This document shows, piece after piece, positions 1-8,468 of a stretch of DNA of 64,000 bases (its first letter is position 1; every line of letters starts with the position of its first letter). The notes under the pieces are model-generated. The model was given only the letters and a program-made list of their open reading frames with translations. It was not told the origin of the DNA and did no database searches. The DNA is from an uncultured Erythrobacter sp. (GTDB lineage Bacteria > Pseudomonadota > Alphaproteobacteria > Sphingomonadales > Sphingomonadaceae): contig NZ_CANMPJ010000001.1 in assembly GCF_947499705.1 (NCBI RefSeq), positions 2,081,501 to 2,145,500 of the forward strand, read 5' to 3'. Both the position numbers and the translations under genes were made by a program.

Positions 1-1997
1 TCGACAGCGGAGAGCGGATCGGCTCGATCGACCTTGCCGCGTCTGAAGCCATCGCTGCAGAACTGTTCCCGACCAATCTCGTGACGCTGCAACGCAATGA
101 CACGATACCTGCAAACTTCTCCGCATCGATCACGGGCGGAGCTTCGTTTGAACTGGGTGCAGACACGTATTTAGGCGTGATCGCCACTGCATCGATCAAG
201 AACGATTGGCGCAGCCGCACAGTTCTGAGCCAGAGTGGCAGCGGCGATCTGTCTGAGATTTTCCAGCAGCAGGAAACCTTCATCACCGACAACAATGTGC
301 TGGTGAACGCCCTGATTGGTGTCGGTCTCGATTTCGGGTCCCACACGATCCGCTGGACCAACCTTTACATTCGCGACACGCTCAAGACCGCACGGTTGGA
401 GGAAGGCTTCGATATCTTCCCTGGACTGACCGGGTTCGATTTCATCAACCAGCAGACCGCATGGTTCGAACGCCAGTTGATCGACACGCAGCTCGTGACC
501 GAGCTCGATTTCGATCGCTTCGATATCGATGTGCGCGCAGGCTATGCCCGAACCGACCGCGAAGCGCCGTTCAACAGCAATTTCAGTTACACCCGCACAA
601 ACATCCCGAGCAGCCCGTTCGGCGATCAGTTCGTGGCCTATTTCAACCAGCTGTCGGATGCCGGAATCAGCACGGTTTCCTTCGATGATCTGCAGGAACA
701 ATTGCTGTTCGGCAGCGCCGACCTTTCGTACGAAGTGACCGACACGTTCGAGATCACGGTAGGCGGCGCCTATTCGGACACGGATCGCCGCTCGGAAAGC
801 CGCGAATTCCGGCCATTCATCACCGGCGATGTGCTCGACGACTCGCTGGTCCCAGCCCTAGGCCTGCGCCGTCCGGGTGACATCATCAGCGGTGCGACCC
901 TCGCCGGGTTCAACGTGACGCTTACCGAAGCATCACCCTTCCCCGTGTTCGACGCCGCGCTGGAAATCGTCGCAGGCTACGGCCTGTTCCGCTGGCTGCC
1001 AGCAGACACTCTGACCATTGAAGCCGGTGTGCGCTACGAAGAGGCAACCCAGACGGTCGACCTTGATCAGACGGTCTTCATCACCCCGATCACCGGGGCA
1101 ACGCCAACCAACCTCAACAACGATTATTTCCTGCCAGGCGGCACGATCACCTGGGAGCCGATCGACGATCTTCAGCTGCGTCTGTCTGCATCCCAGACCA
1201 TCGCTCGCCCGCAGTTCCGTGAGCTGGTCGAGCAGACTTACTTCGATCCGGACTCGAACCGCCGGTTCCGCGGCAATCCTTTCCTCGACGACAGCGAGCT
1301 GATCAACGTCGAGGCGCGCGCCGAATACTACTTGGGCGGTCAGAACCGCATCAGCCTTGCCGGTTTCTTCAAAGAGATCGACAACCCGATCGAGAACACG
1401 CTGGTGTCGGCTTCCGGCCAGATCCTCACTAGCTTTGCCAATGCACCCTCGGCGGAGCTTCTCGGGGCCGAGCTCGATGTTGCATACGGCATCGACCTGT
1501 ACGGCCTCGGCGGCAGTTTCTTCGAAACCAAGCAGATCCTGCTGCTGGCAAACTACACCTACACGCAATCGGAAATCTCGGTCGGCGCGGATGATATTGC
1601 GCCGGTGCCGGGCAACCCGAACCAGCTTGCGAACTTGATCTTCGACGATGGCGCGGCGCTGGTCGGTCAGTCCGATCACGTCGCCAACCTCTCGATCGGC
1701 TTGGAAGATACCGAGAAGGTCCAGCAGTTCACCTTCCTGTTCAACTATGCGAGCGAGCGCATCACGCTGCGCGGCGGGGCTCTGCCTGATGTGGTCGAGG
1801 ATCCCGGCCTGACAGTCGACTTCGTTGCGCGTTCAGAGGTCGCGGCTTGGGGCCTTCCGCTCGAGCTGTCCTTCGAAGTTCGCAACATCTTCGGACGCGA
1901 CAATTTTGAATTCCAGGAGAACGGCACGAACCGGATCGAAATCAACACGTTCGATGTCGGGACAGCGGTCTCTTTCGGGATGAAAGCAACGTTCTGA
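1..1997 (+). CDS. TonB-dependent receptor, 3' part (5' end outside window)
   Basis: The reading frame is open from base 3, so the gene begins left of the window; a GTG at 81 is only an internal in-frame codon. The visible ~665 residues are beta-barrel sequence with alternating aromatic and polar strands, many short turns and a terminal strand ending in Phe (GMKATF), the usual outer-membrane insertion signal. The signal peptide, TonB box and plug are not visible. The family imports siderophores, vitamins or carbohydrates through the outer membrane using TonB energy; the substrate cannot be told from this part. A stem-loop follows the stop. The family assignment is firm, the ligand unknown. Confidence 0.85.
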   Translation, partial: DSGERIGSIDLAASEAIAAELFPTNLVTLQRNDTIPANFSASITGGASFELGADTYLGVIATASIKNDWRSRTVLSQSGSGDLSEIFQQQETFITDNNVLVNALIGVGLDFGSHTIRWTNLYIRDTLKTARLEEGFDIFPGLTGFDFINQQTAWFERQLIDTQLVTELDFDRFDIDVRAGYARTDREAPFNSNFSYTRTNIPSSPFGDQFVAYFNQLSDAGISTVSFDDLQEQLLFGSADLSYEVTDTFEITVGGAYSDTDRRSESREFRPFITGDVLDDSLVPALGLRRPGDIISGATLAGFNVTLTEASPFPVFDAALEIVAGYGLFRWLPADTLTIEAGVRYEEATQTVDLDQTVFITPITGATPTNLNNDYFLPGGTITWEPIDDLQLRLSASQTIARPQFRELVEQTYFDPDSNRRFRGNPFLDDSELINVEARAEYYLGGQNRISLAGFFKEIDNPIENTLVSASGQILTSFANAPSAELLGAELDVAYGIDLYGLGGSFFETKQILLLANYTYTQSEISVGADDIAPVPGNPNQLANLIFDDGAALVGQSDHVANLSIGLEDTEKVQQFTFLFNYASERITLRGGALPDVVEDPGLTVDFVARSEVAAWGLPLELSFEVRNIFGRDNFEFQENGTNRIEINTFDVGTAVSFGMKATF

Positions 1998-2019
1998 TTT
2001 GCACCAGCTCGAGGCTACG

Positions 2020-2051
2020 AAAGGGCCGCTCCGGAAACGGAGTGGCCCTTT
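2020..2051. terminator. Bidirectional stem-loop terminator between convergent genes
   Basis: A 14-bp stem (AAAGGGCCGCTCCG) closed by a GAAA tetraloop, with one G-T pair and A-rich/T-rich ends on both sides. It lies between the stop of the TonB receptor (+) and the stop of the response regulator (-), so it can serve both. The T-run is only three bases long. Confidence 0.75.
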
Positions 2052-2061
2052 CCATTGGCGA

Positions 2062-2736
2062 TCACGGCATATCGAACACGTAACCCATTGAGCGGACCGT
2101 GCGCAGGGGATTGCCTCCGCCAGCGGCCTTGATCGACCGACGCAGGCGGCCAATCCAGACGTCGACCGTGCGCTCATCGATGGGCGGCTCGCGCTTGCCC
2201 AGCCCGTTGATCAGGTCTTCACGGCTGAGCACCTGATTGGGGTTTTCGGCAAAGAACCGCAAAAGGCGAAATTCGTTTGGTCGCAGATCAATCGGTTCGC
2301 CCCGCCAGCGCGCTTGGAGAGCGGCCAGGTCAATCGACAGGACACCCAGTTCAAGACTGCTCGTCGCATACCGACTGCCTGCCCGTGCTTGCAGTGCCAG
2401 CACCCGATCAAGCACGGCGGTGCGATCGAGCGGTCCGACCACATAATCGTCGGCACCGGCCTTCAAAGCGCGGCGGCGATCTTCAGCATCGTCCTCTTCG
2501 AGCACCATCGTGATATGCGCTTCACCCGTCCGCGGATCGGCACGCAGGCGGCGACACAATTCCAGACCCGCCAGATCGTCCATCACCCAATCGATGAAGG
2601 CCCAGGTCGGCCCCTCCACCAAGCGCCTAGGGCCATCTGCGCCCAACCGGTCGAAGGTGAAGCGACGCTGATCATGAACAAAGTCTTCCAGCGTCTCACC
2701 GAGCTCATTTGTCAGGAAGATATTGATAACGTCCAT
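2062..2736 (-). CDS. OmpR/PhoB-type response regulator with atypical receiver domain
   Basis: 224 residues. Residues ~1-120 have the receiver fold pattern and ~130-224 a winged-helix DNA-binding domain (PNEFRLLRFFAENPNQVLSR, then RTVDVWIGRLRRSI and the wing RTVRSMGYVFD), as in PhoB/OmpR. A candidate phosphoacceptor Asp49 is present (AFIDW). The usual acidic pair near residues 8-12 is replaced by TNE, and the conserved Lys of the K-P motif is Gly101 (VVGPLD). Phosphorylation control may therefore be altered or lost. No histidine kinase is adjacent. It is convergent with the upstream TonB receptor gene. The family is certain; the regulon is unknown. Confidence 0.85.
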   Translation of the reverse strand: MDVINIFLTNELGETLEDFVHDQRRFTFDRLGADGPRRLVEGPTWAFIDWVMDDLAGLELCRRLRADPRTGEAHITMVLEEDDAEDRRRALKAGADDYVVGPLDRTAVLDRVLALQARAGSRYATSSLELGVLSIDLAALQARWRGEPIDLRPNEFRLLRFFAENPNQVLSREDLINGLGKREPPIDERTVDVWIGRLRRSIKAAGGGNPLRTVRSMGYVFDMP

Positions 2737-2826
2737 GCGCGCCCCGCTCGGTTGCGGGCTCAGGATTGGCTAGCCTCTGTGACGCGTTCGTGACGGGTTT
2801 TTGACCAGCTCTACGCGGTTGTCACA

Positions 2827-3849
2827 TTAGGCGTTTTTTACTGTCACTTTGTCCATCTGAGGCAGCGGCATTCCCATCCCGGTCGGCGATTTAGGGCTAT
2901 AGGGAGCCTCCAACGCGGCGATCTCTTCATCCGACAATTCGATATCCAACGCCGCCAGTGCCGCCTCGATATGATGCGGCTTGGTCGCGCCGATGATCGG
3001 CGCAGTCATGGCTGGCCGGGTGAAATGCCAAGCCAGAGCAATGCTGGCCATCGCATCGCCGCGCTTTTCGGCGAGTTCGGCCAATGCGGTGATGATGGCT
3101 TTGTCGGCTTCCTCGTCCTTGTAGAGCATCTTGCCCACGCCATCGGTCTCGCTGCGCACGGTCTCCTCGCCAACCGGTCGTGCCAGGCGGCCCCGCGCCA
3201 GAGGACTCCACGGGATCACGCCGACGCCTTCGTCTTCGCACAAGGGGAGCATCTCGCGTTCTTCCTCGCGATACAGCAGGTTCAATTGGTTCTGCATCGA
3301 AATGAACGGGGTCCAGCCATTCGCGCGCGCGGTTTCCTGCGCTTTGGCGAATTGCCACGCATACATCGATGAAGTGCCGATATAGCGCGCCTTGCCCGAC
3401 TTCACGATGTCGTGAAGCGCCTCCATCGTTTCCTCGATCGGCGTGACGTCATCCCAGCGGTGGATCTGGAACAGATCGATGTAGTCCATGCCCATCCGTG
3501 TAAGGCTGTCATCGACCGCTTGCATCAGGCTCTTGCGCGAGTTGCCGCCCGCATTCGGCGCGGCCCGCCATGGGAAATACGCCTTGGTAGCGACCACAAT
3601 CTCGTCGCGATGCGCCATTTCGTTCAGCAGCTTGCCAGTGATCTCTTCCGAGGTGCCGCCCGAATAGACGTTGGCCGTGTCGAAGAAGTTGATCCCGGCC
3701 TCCAACGCCGCGCGGAAGAACGGACGGCTATCGTCCTCGCCCAGCAGCCAGTCGCCGTGCCAGCCCTTAGTCGTGTCGCCATAGCTCATGCAGCCGAGGC
3801 ACAAGGGGGAGACCATCAGGCCTGAGTTTCCGAGGCGGGTGAAGTTCAT
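2827..3849 (-). CDS. Aldo/keto reductase
   Basis: 340 residues of TIM-barrel aldo-keto reductase sequence. The catalytic tetrad is visible: Asp in FFDTANVYSGG, Tyr in the same segment, Lys in VVATKAYF and His in DLFQIHRWDD. The C-terminal NADPH-binding segment (PIIGATKPHHIEAAL) is present. The length fits the YajO/AKR11-14-like soluble group that reduces aldehydes and ketones with NADPH. It is the last gene of a minus-strand operon behind an acyl-CoA dehydrogenase and an SDR enzyme (gaps of 13 and 27 nt), suggesting a joint role in oxidising or reducing an acyl or carbonyl compound. The substrate is not deducible. Confidence 0.9.
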   Translation of the reverse strand: MNFTRLGNSGLMVSPLCLGCMSYGDTTKGWHGDWLLGEDDSRPFFRAALEAGINFFDTANVYSGGTSEEITGKLLNEMAHRDEIVVATKAYFPWRAAPNAGGNSRKSLMQAVDDSLTRMGMDYIDLFQIHRWDDVTPIEETMEALHDIVKSGKARYIGTSSMYAWQFAKAQETARANGWTPFISMQNQLNLLYREEEREMLPLCEDEGVGVIPWSPLARGRLARPVGEETVRSETDGVGKMLYKDEEADKAIITALAELAEKRGDAMASIALAWHFTRPAMTAPIIGATKPHHIEAALAALDIELSDEEIAALEAPYSPKSPTGMGMPLPQMDKVTVKNA

Positions 3850-3862
3850 TGGAGGTATCCTT

Positions 3863-4603
3863 CTAGGAAAGTGTCAGCCCACCATCGACCACAAGCGTCT
3901 GCCCGGTCATGTAACTGGCGAGCGGTGACGCCAGGAACAAGGCCGCGCCTGCCATATCCTCGGGCGTTCCCATCCGCCGGAGCGGAATGGACTTCAGCGC
4001 ACCTTCGCGGCGATCAGGATGCTCGGTTGTGACCGCTGTCAGCTTGGTCGGGACCAGCCCCGGCGCGATGCCGTTTACCCGTATGCCGTCGCGCGCCCAG
4101 GCCTCGCCAAGCGTCTTCACAAGGCTCGCCGCTCCCGCTTTGGATGCGGCATAGGCAGGCGTTCCAATGGTCGATTTGAATGCGGCCACCGACGAAACAA
4201 CAATCATCGAACCACCACGGTCGGCCAATCCGGCATGAAAGGCGCGCGCGCAGTCGGCCACGGAATTGAGGTTGACGTCAACCACCGTATCCCAGCCTTC
4301 GCGCGCAAATTCCTGCCGCCCATAGCGAACGACACCCTGGCTCAAGACCAGCACGTCCGGCTCGCCGATGACATCGGGCAGGTCAACAACGGCTGACCGG
4401 TCGGTCACATCGAGCTGATGGTAGGTCAGCCCGGTTAGATCGCTGTCCTCGGCTTCGAGATAGTCGCCCGCATCGGGGCGCGTGCCCGTCACATGGACGG
4501 TCGCGCCGCGAGCACGAAACCCCTGGGCTATGCCATTCCCGATCCCGCTCGACCCGCCAATGACGAGAACGGTTTTTTCGGTGAAGTCGAGTGGATTGGT
4601 CAT
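3863..4603 (-). CDS. Short-chain dehydrogenase/reductase (SDR)
   Basis: 246 residues, the classical SDR length. The nucleotide-binding motif GGSSGIGNGIAQG is near the N-terminus (about residues 17-29). The catalytic Ser lies in VVSSVAAF and the YxxxK pair in AYAASKAG. The C-terminus MTGQTLVVDGGLTL is typical of the FabG-like group. It acts in the cytoplasm as an NAD(P)-dependent oxidoreductase on a hydroxy or keto substrate. It lies between the acyl-CoA dehydrogenase and the aldo-keto reductase in one likely operon. The family is certain; the substrate is unknown. Confidence 0.92.
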   Translation of the reverse strand: MTNPLDFTEKTVLVIGGSSGIGNGIAQGFRARGATVHVTGTRPDAGDYLEAEDSDLTGLTYHQLDVTDRSAVVDLPDVIGEPDVLVLSQGVVRYGRQEFAREGWDTVVDVNLNSVADCARAFHAGLADRGGSMIVVSSVAAFKSTIGTPAYAASKAGAASLVKTLGEAWARDGIRVNGIAPGLVPTKLTAVTTEHPDRREGALKSIPLRRMGTPEDMAGAALFLASPLASYMTGQTLVVDGGLTLS

Positions 4604-4630
4604 TACGATTAGTTCCTCAGATCGAGCGCC

Positions 4631-5773
4631 CTAAATGGACCGGCTGATCACTTCCTTCATGATCTCGCTGGTGCCGCCATAGATGCGCTGTACGCGCGCG
4701 TCGCGCCACAGGCGAGCGATGGCGTATTCGTTCATGTACCCCGCGCCGCCATGCAATTGCAGGCAGGCATCGACCATCTCCCATTGCATTTCGGTGTGCC
4801 ACAGCTTTGCCGCGCTTGCTTCGTCCGTGGTCAGTTCGCCGCGCAAGTGACGGGCAATGGCCCAGTCGAGATGCGCCCAGCCAACCTGCAGTTTCGCCTG
4901 AAGATCAGCGAGCGTGAATTTGGTGTTCTGAAACTCGAACACGGTGCGTCCGAACGCCTTGCGCTCCTTCGTAAACTTGACCGCTTCGTCGAACGCACGC
5001 TGCGCCCCGCCCTGCGCGGTGACCGCAATGCTGAGGCGCTCCTGCGGCAGCTCTTCCATCAGGTGAACGAAGCCGCGGCCTTCCCCGCCAAGGATGTTGG
5101 TTTTGGGGACACGGCAATCCTGGAAGAACATTTCCGACGTATCGGCGGAGTGCTGCCCGATCTTGTCGAGGTTGCGGCCTTTCTCGAACCCTTCGGTTCC
5201 GGCATCGACCAGCACCAAAGATGTGCCTTTGGCTCCCTGCGCGGGATCGGTCTTGGCAACCACGATCACGCAATCGGCGTTCTGGCCGTTGGTGATGTAG
5301 GTCTTCGACCCGTTGATCACGAGGTGGTTGCCGTCCTCGATCGCGGTGGTGCGCACGCCCTGCAAATCGCTGCCCGCGCCCGGTTCGGTCATGGCAATGG
5401 CGGTTATGATATCGCCCGAGATCATGCCGGGCAGGTACTTCGCCTTTTGCTCATCGCTGCCGAGGCGTTCGAAGTAGTTGACTGTGATGTCGTTCTGCAG
5501 CGTGAACCCGGCGCTGGTGCCCAGGTATGAAAGCTCTTCTGCGATCACGCAGTTAAACCCGAAATCGAGGCCCAGCCCGCCATTTTCTTCGGCAACCGTG
5601 GGGCACAGCATGCCCGCTTCGCCCAGCGCCTTCCATGCCTTCTTGGGGACAATGCCCTCTTCTTCGTGCTGATCGAGATACGGTTCCATATGCTCGGCCA
5701 GCACTTTGCGAACAGTGTCGCGAAACGCCTCGTGATCTTCATTGTAGGCGGTGCGATGGGAGGTGTTGAGCAT
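4631..5773 (-). CDS. Acyl-CoA dehydrogenase
   Basis: 380 residues with the normal three-domain acyl-CoA dehydrogenase layout. FAD-binding signatures AMTEPGAGSDLQG (about residues 130-142) and YITNGQNAD are present. The C-terminal segment reads RIYGGTSEIMKE, so the Glu of MCAD-type enzymes (YEGT) is Gly here. As in LCAD and isovaleryl-CoA dehydrogenases the catalytic base is more likely the Glu in ELPQERLSIAV. It would catalyse alpha,beta-desaturation of an acyl-CoA, feeding electrons to ETF. First gene of the ACAD-SDR-AKR operon. Chain-length preference is an inference. Confidence 0.92.
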   Translation of the reverse strand: MLNTSHRTAYNEDHEAFRDTVRKVLAEHMEPYLDQHEEEGIVPKKAWKALGEAGMLCPTVAEENGGLGLDFGFNCVIAEELSYLGTSAGFTLQNDITVNYFERLGSDEQKAKYLPGMISGDIITAIAMTEPGAGSDLQGVRTTAIEDGNHLVINGSKTYITNGQNADCVIVVAKTDPAQGAKGTSLVLVDAGTEGFEKGRNLDKIGQHSADTSEMFFQDCRVPKTNILGGEGRGFVHLMEELPQERLSIAVTAQGGAQRAFDEAVKFTKERKAFGRTVFEFQNTKFTLADLQAKLQVGWAHLDWAIARHLRGELTTDEASAAKLWHTEMQWEMVDACLQLHGGAGYMNEYAIARLWRDARVQRIYGGTSEIMKEVISRSI

Positions 5774-5927
5774 GGAGATCCCTCTTCCAGAAATGGGTTT
5801 TGTTCTGGAACGGGTTCAAGCGTGCGGGCGCGGCGCGGTCAAGCGCGAAAGATGCAAGTCATCACCTTCACAATTGAGCAGGGGAGCGGAAGTTGGTGAC
5901 TTCAAACCCTTGCCTTAAGCGCGTGCC

Positions 5928-6296
5928 TCAAGCCCTACTGCAAAGAACCAGTACGCGCATCACTGTCCCATCGGCGCTGAATACGGGCGTTGCCTGACCT
6001 ACTTGGATTTCCGTCAGCAAGTCTTGGACTTCATCGGGGAGTGCCGAGGCGCGGACAAAGCGATTTCTGGTCACCTTTGCGTCGAGCGCCTTGCCAAGAT
6101 TCTTCGCATCGTTGCATGATCGGAGCGCTTCGGTTTTGGCCTTGAAGTCCGCGGGTAAAACTTCCGCCGTTTCGACCGACAATTGCATAAGGTCGTATCG
6201 CGGAACCGGCGACGTGCGTTCCTGCTGAGCCGACAGCGCAGCTGGAGCGATTGCGGCCGTGATTAGAGCACTGGTGGTGACGAGACGTGTGAGCAT
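5928..6296 (-). CDS. Small secreted protein resembling the last parvulin domain of sphingomonad SurA
   Basis: 122 residues from an ATG at 6296 preceded by AAGGAGG seven bases upstream; an in-frame ATG at 6344 lacks a comparable site. Residues ~1-25 form a signal peptide (hydrophobic core, then ALSAQQ). The mature part starts PRYDLMQLSV and ends LPDEVQDLLTEIQVGQATPV followed by MRVLVLCSRA. This matches the pattern I recall for the final PPIase-like domain of SurA in sphingomonads (LPPxL...hVGQ.TPPF...VRVLVLC). No full SurA chain is nearby. Two cysteines (SCNDAK and VLCSRA) could form a disulfide. A periplasmic chaperone or isomerase-like role is inference; activity is unproven. Confidence 0.6.
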   Translation of the reverse strand: MLTRLVTTSALITAAIAPAALSAQQERTSPVPRYDLMQLSVETAEVLPADFKAKTEALRSCNDAKNLGKALDAKVTRNRFVRASALPDEVQDLLTEIQVGQATPVFSADGTVMRVLVLCSRA

Positions 6297-6376
6297 GCGG
6301 TCCTCCTTGATGGGGGAAGGGTGCGACCGCAATGCTGAACTCAAGATGAAACCGGGTGGCGACTAAATGCCTGAAA

Positions 6377-7192
6377 TTAGCCTACGAACGCCCGTTCAAT
6401 CACGAATTGACCGGGCTTGTTGTTGGCGCCTTCTTCAAAGCCGCGCGCTTCTAGATCGGCGGCGTGATCCTTGATCATCGCCATGCTGCCGCACAGCATT
6501 ACGCGGTCTTCCTCCGGAACAAAACGCTGCGGACCATTGCTCTGCTCGAACAGGCGGCCATCGTCGATCAGCGTCTGGATGCGGCCCTGCGTGCGGAAGC
6601 TTTCGCGTGTCACGGTCGGCACATAAATGAACCGCTCGCGGTCTTCGTCTTCGAGCAGCGGATCGCCTTCGAGCTTGCTTTCGAGCAGCTCGCGATAGGC
6701 GAGGTCAGCGACATGGCGGACCGAATGCACGACGATGATCTCGTCGAACATGCCATAGACTTCGGGGTCGCGGGCGAGGCTCATGAAGGGTGCAAGGCCG
6801 GTGCCGGTGGACAGCATGAAAAGGCGTTTGCCTGGGAGCAGCGCATCGGTGACGAGCGTGCCGGTCGGCTTCTTGCCGAGATAGATCGGATCGCCGACCT
6901 GAATGTGTTGGAGCCGCGAGGTCAGCGGGCCGTCCTGCACCTTGATCGAGAGGAATTCGAGTTCCTCATCATAGCTAGGCGAGGCAACAGAATAGGCGCG
7001 CAGAAGCGGCTTGCCATTTTCCTGAGGCAGACCGATCATCACAAACTCGCCTGAGCGGAAGCGAAAGCTTGCCGGACGCGTCATTTTCAGCGTGAACAAT
7101 TCTTCGTTCCAGTGATGGACATAGGTGATCGTCTCGACGGAGAGCGCACCGCTTTCCTGAAACTGTTCGCGATCGATAACGGGCTGGTTCAA
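6377..7192 (-). CDS. fpr: Ferredoxin--NADP+ reductase
   Basis: 271 residues counted from a TTG at 7192 (MNQPVIDREQ...), which has a GAGG Shine-Dalgarno six bases upstream. An in-frame ATG at 7318 would add 42 residues unlike the family and lacks a site. FAD-binding RxYS motif (LLRAYSVASPSYDEELEF), the glycine-rich NADP loop STGTGLAPFMSL and a C-terminus ending in FVIERAFVG identify a bacterial subclass I FNR. It exchanges electrons between NADPH and ferredoxin/flavodoxin in the cytosol. It stands alone, with ~150 bp of upstream non-coding DNA before the iron-binding-protein gene. In a phototroph it may poise low-potential electron supply, but nothing here shows a direct tie to photosynthesis. 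Confidence 0.9.
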   Translation of the reverse strand: MNQPVIDREQFQESGALSVETITYVHHWNEELFTLKMTRPASFRFRSGEFVMIGLPQENGKPLLRAYSVASPSYDEELEFLSIKVQDGPLTSRLQHIQVGDPIYLGKKPTGTLVTDALLPGKRLFMLSTGTGLAPFMSLARDPEVYGMFDEIIVVHSVRHVADLAYRELLESKLEGDPLLEDEDRERFIYVPTVTRESFRTQGRIQTLIDDGRLFEQSNGPQRFVPEEDRVMLCGSMAMIKDHAADLEARGFEEGANNKPGQFVIERAFVG

Positions 7193-7342
7193 AACGTGCC
7201 TCAAAAATTGAATAGGTTGCGCCAGACAGCGCGGTTGGGGGCGCAAATGGACGTTCCACCTGCGCGCTTCAAGGTAGTTTAGTGATAAGGGCTGAAAGCG
7301 CGCCTTGACCCGCATCAAGCGGACGGCGCGCTTTCAGACGGA

Positions 7343-8386
7343 TCAGTTCCAGCCGGCACGGTCGAAAATCTGCACCGCTTTCGACTGGTTCTTGCCGATC
7401 TCGGCCGCGTTGAGCGTGTCAGGCTTGAACGTGCCCAATTGCTCGACGGCTGAGTTGGCCTGAAGGCCTTCGACTGCCGGATATTCATTGTTGCCATCGG
7501 CGAAGTAGCGCTGCGCACTCTCGGAGGTCAGATACTCGAGAAACAGAATCGCATTCTCGCGATTGGGAGAGGTCTTCACTAGCCCTGCCCCGCTGACATT
7601 GATGTGTGTGCCGGTGCCATCCTGATCGGGGAAGATCACTCCGAGTGCATCGAAGATCGCCTTCTGCTCGTCATCGCCGCCCGCGAACCGAGCGAGATAG
7701 TAGGAATTGACCACGGCGATGCGGCATTCGCCCGAGGCGACGGATTCGATCTGCGCGGTGTCGTTGCCTTGCGGATCTCGCGCGAAGTTTGCGACGACGC
7801 CCTTGGCCCATGCTTCGGCAGCCTCTTCGCCCTTATGCGCGATGACGCTGGAGAGCAGCGAAATGTTGTAGATGTTCGACGAGGAGCGAATGCAGATGTC
7901 GCCCTTGTAGGCCGGATCAGCAAGATCCTCGTAGCTCTCAAGACCTTCGGGTTCGCCAGCCGCCTTGTTGTAGATGATCACCCGGGCGCGGGTGGAAAGG
8001 CCGAACCACAGGCCTTCCGGGTGGCGCAGATAGATCGGAAGCCGCTCGGCCAGCACATCGGATTCAACCGGCGCGAGCACACCCGCTTCCTCGGCGCGCC
8101 AAAGACGACCGGCATCGACGGTTATCAGCAGATCGGCAGGGGAGAACTCGCCCTCGCTCGCAATTCGTTCGATCAGCGCATCAGCATCGGCTTCAATCCG
8201 GTTGACCGTAATGCCGGTCTGCTCGGTGAAGTCATCATACAGCGCAAGATCGGTGTCGTAGTGACGCGAAGAATAGAGATTGACTTCACCCGCACCGGCC
8301 GCAGCCTTGTCACCCGAAGCCTCATCACCGCCCGCGCAGCCCGTAATAACGAGCGCAAGCAGCCCGGCGAGAATACCCTGTTTCAT
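7343..8386 (-). CDS. Ferric iron ABC transporter, substrate-binding lipoprotein (FbpA/FutA-like)
   Basis: 347 residues. The N-terminus has a lipoprotein signal peptide with lipobox VITGC (Cys17). The mature chain begins VNLYSSRHYDTD, the signature opening of the iron-binding FbpA/FutA/IdiA group, and contains the tyrosine pair VVNSYYLARF that coordinates Fe3+ in this family. Domain layout and length match periplasmic Fe(III)-binding proteins. The ATPase gene lies upstream on the same strand and the fused permease gene is divergent, together making a full importer. A Fur-like palindrome at 8408-8424, 22 bp before the start, suggests iron-repressed transcription. Confidence 0.88.
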   Translation of the reverse strand: MKQGILAGLLALVITGCAGGDEASGDKAAAGAGEVNLYSSRHYDTDLALYDDFTEQTGITVNRIEADADALIERIASEGEFSPADLLITVDAGRLWRAEEAGVLAPVESDVLAERLPIYLRHPEGLWFGLSTRARVIIYNKAAGEPEGLESYEDLADPAYKGDICIRSSSNIYNISLLSSVIAHKGEEAAEAWAKGVVANFARDPQGNDTAQIESVASGECRIAVVNSYYLARFAGGDDEQKAIFDALGVIFPDQDGTGTHINVSGAGLVKTSPNRENAILFLEYLTSESAQRYFADGNNEYPAVEGLQANSAVEQLGTFKPDTLNAAEIGKNQSKAVQIFDRAGWN

Positions 8387-8407
8387 GAAATGCCTTTCGA
8401 TTCGTAC

Positions 8408-8424
8408 TTGCGAATGATTTGCAA
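8408..8424. promoter_or_regulatory. Fur-like operator upstream of iron-binding protein gene
   Basis: The sequence TTGCGAAT-G-ATTTGCAA is an inverted repeat with 7 of 8 bases matched around a central G. It resembles the TGCnAAT-N-ATTnGCA pattern of alphaproteobacterial Fur-family boxes. It sits immediately upstream of the ferric-binding lipoprotein gene, so repression by Fe-Fur is the natural inference. Confidence 0.55.
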
Positions 8425-8468
8425 TATAATCTAAAGCGACGCAACCGCTAAGATCGTGTTTGCCGAGT

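Noticed and set aside
4631..5773. Inactivated acyl-CoA dehydrogenase because the C-terminal YEGT Glu is Gly
   Set aside because: LCAD/IVD-type enzymes use a Glu in another helix, and ELPQER is present here, so the enzyme is probably active.
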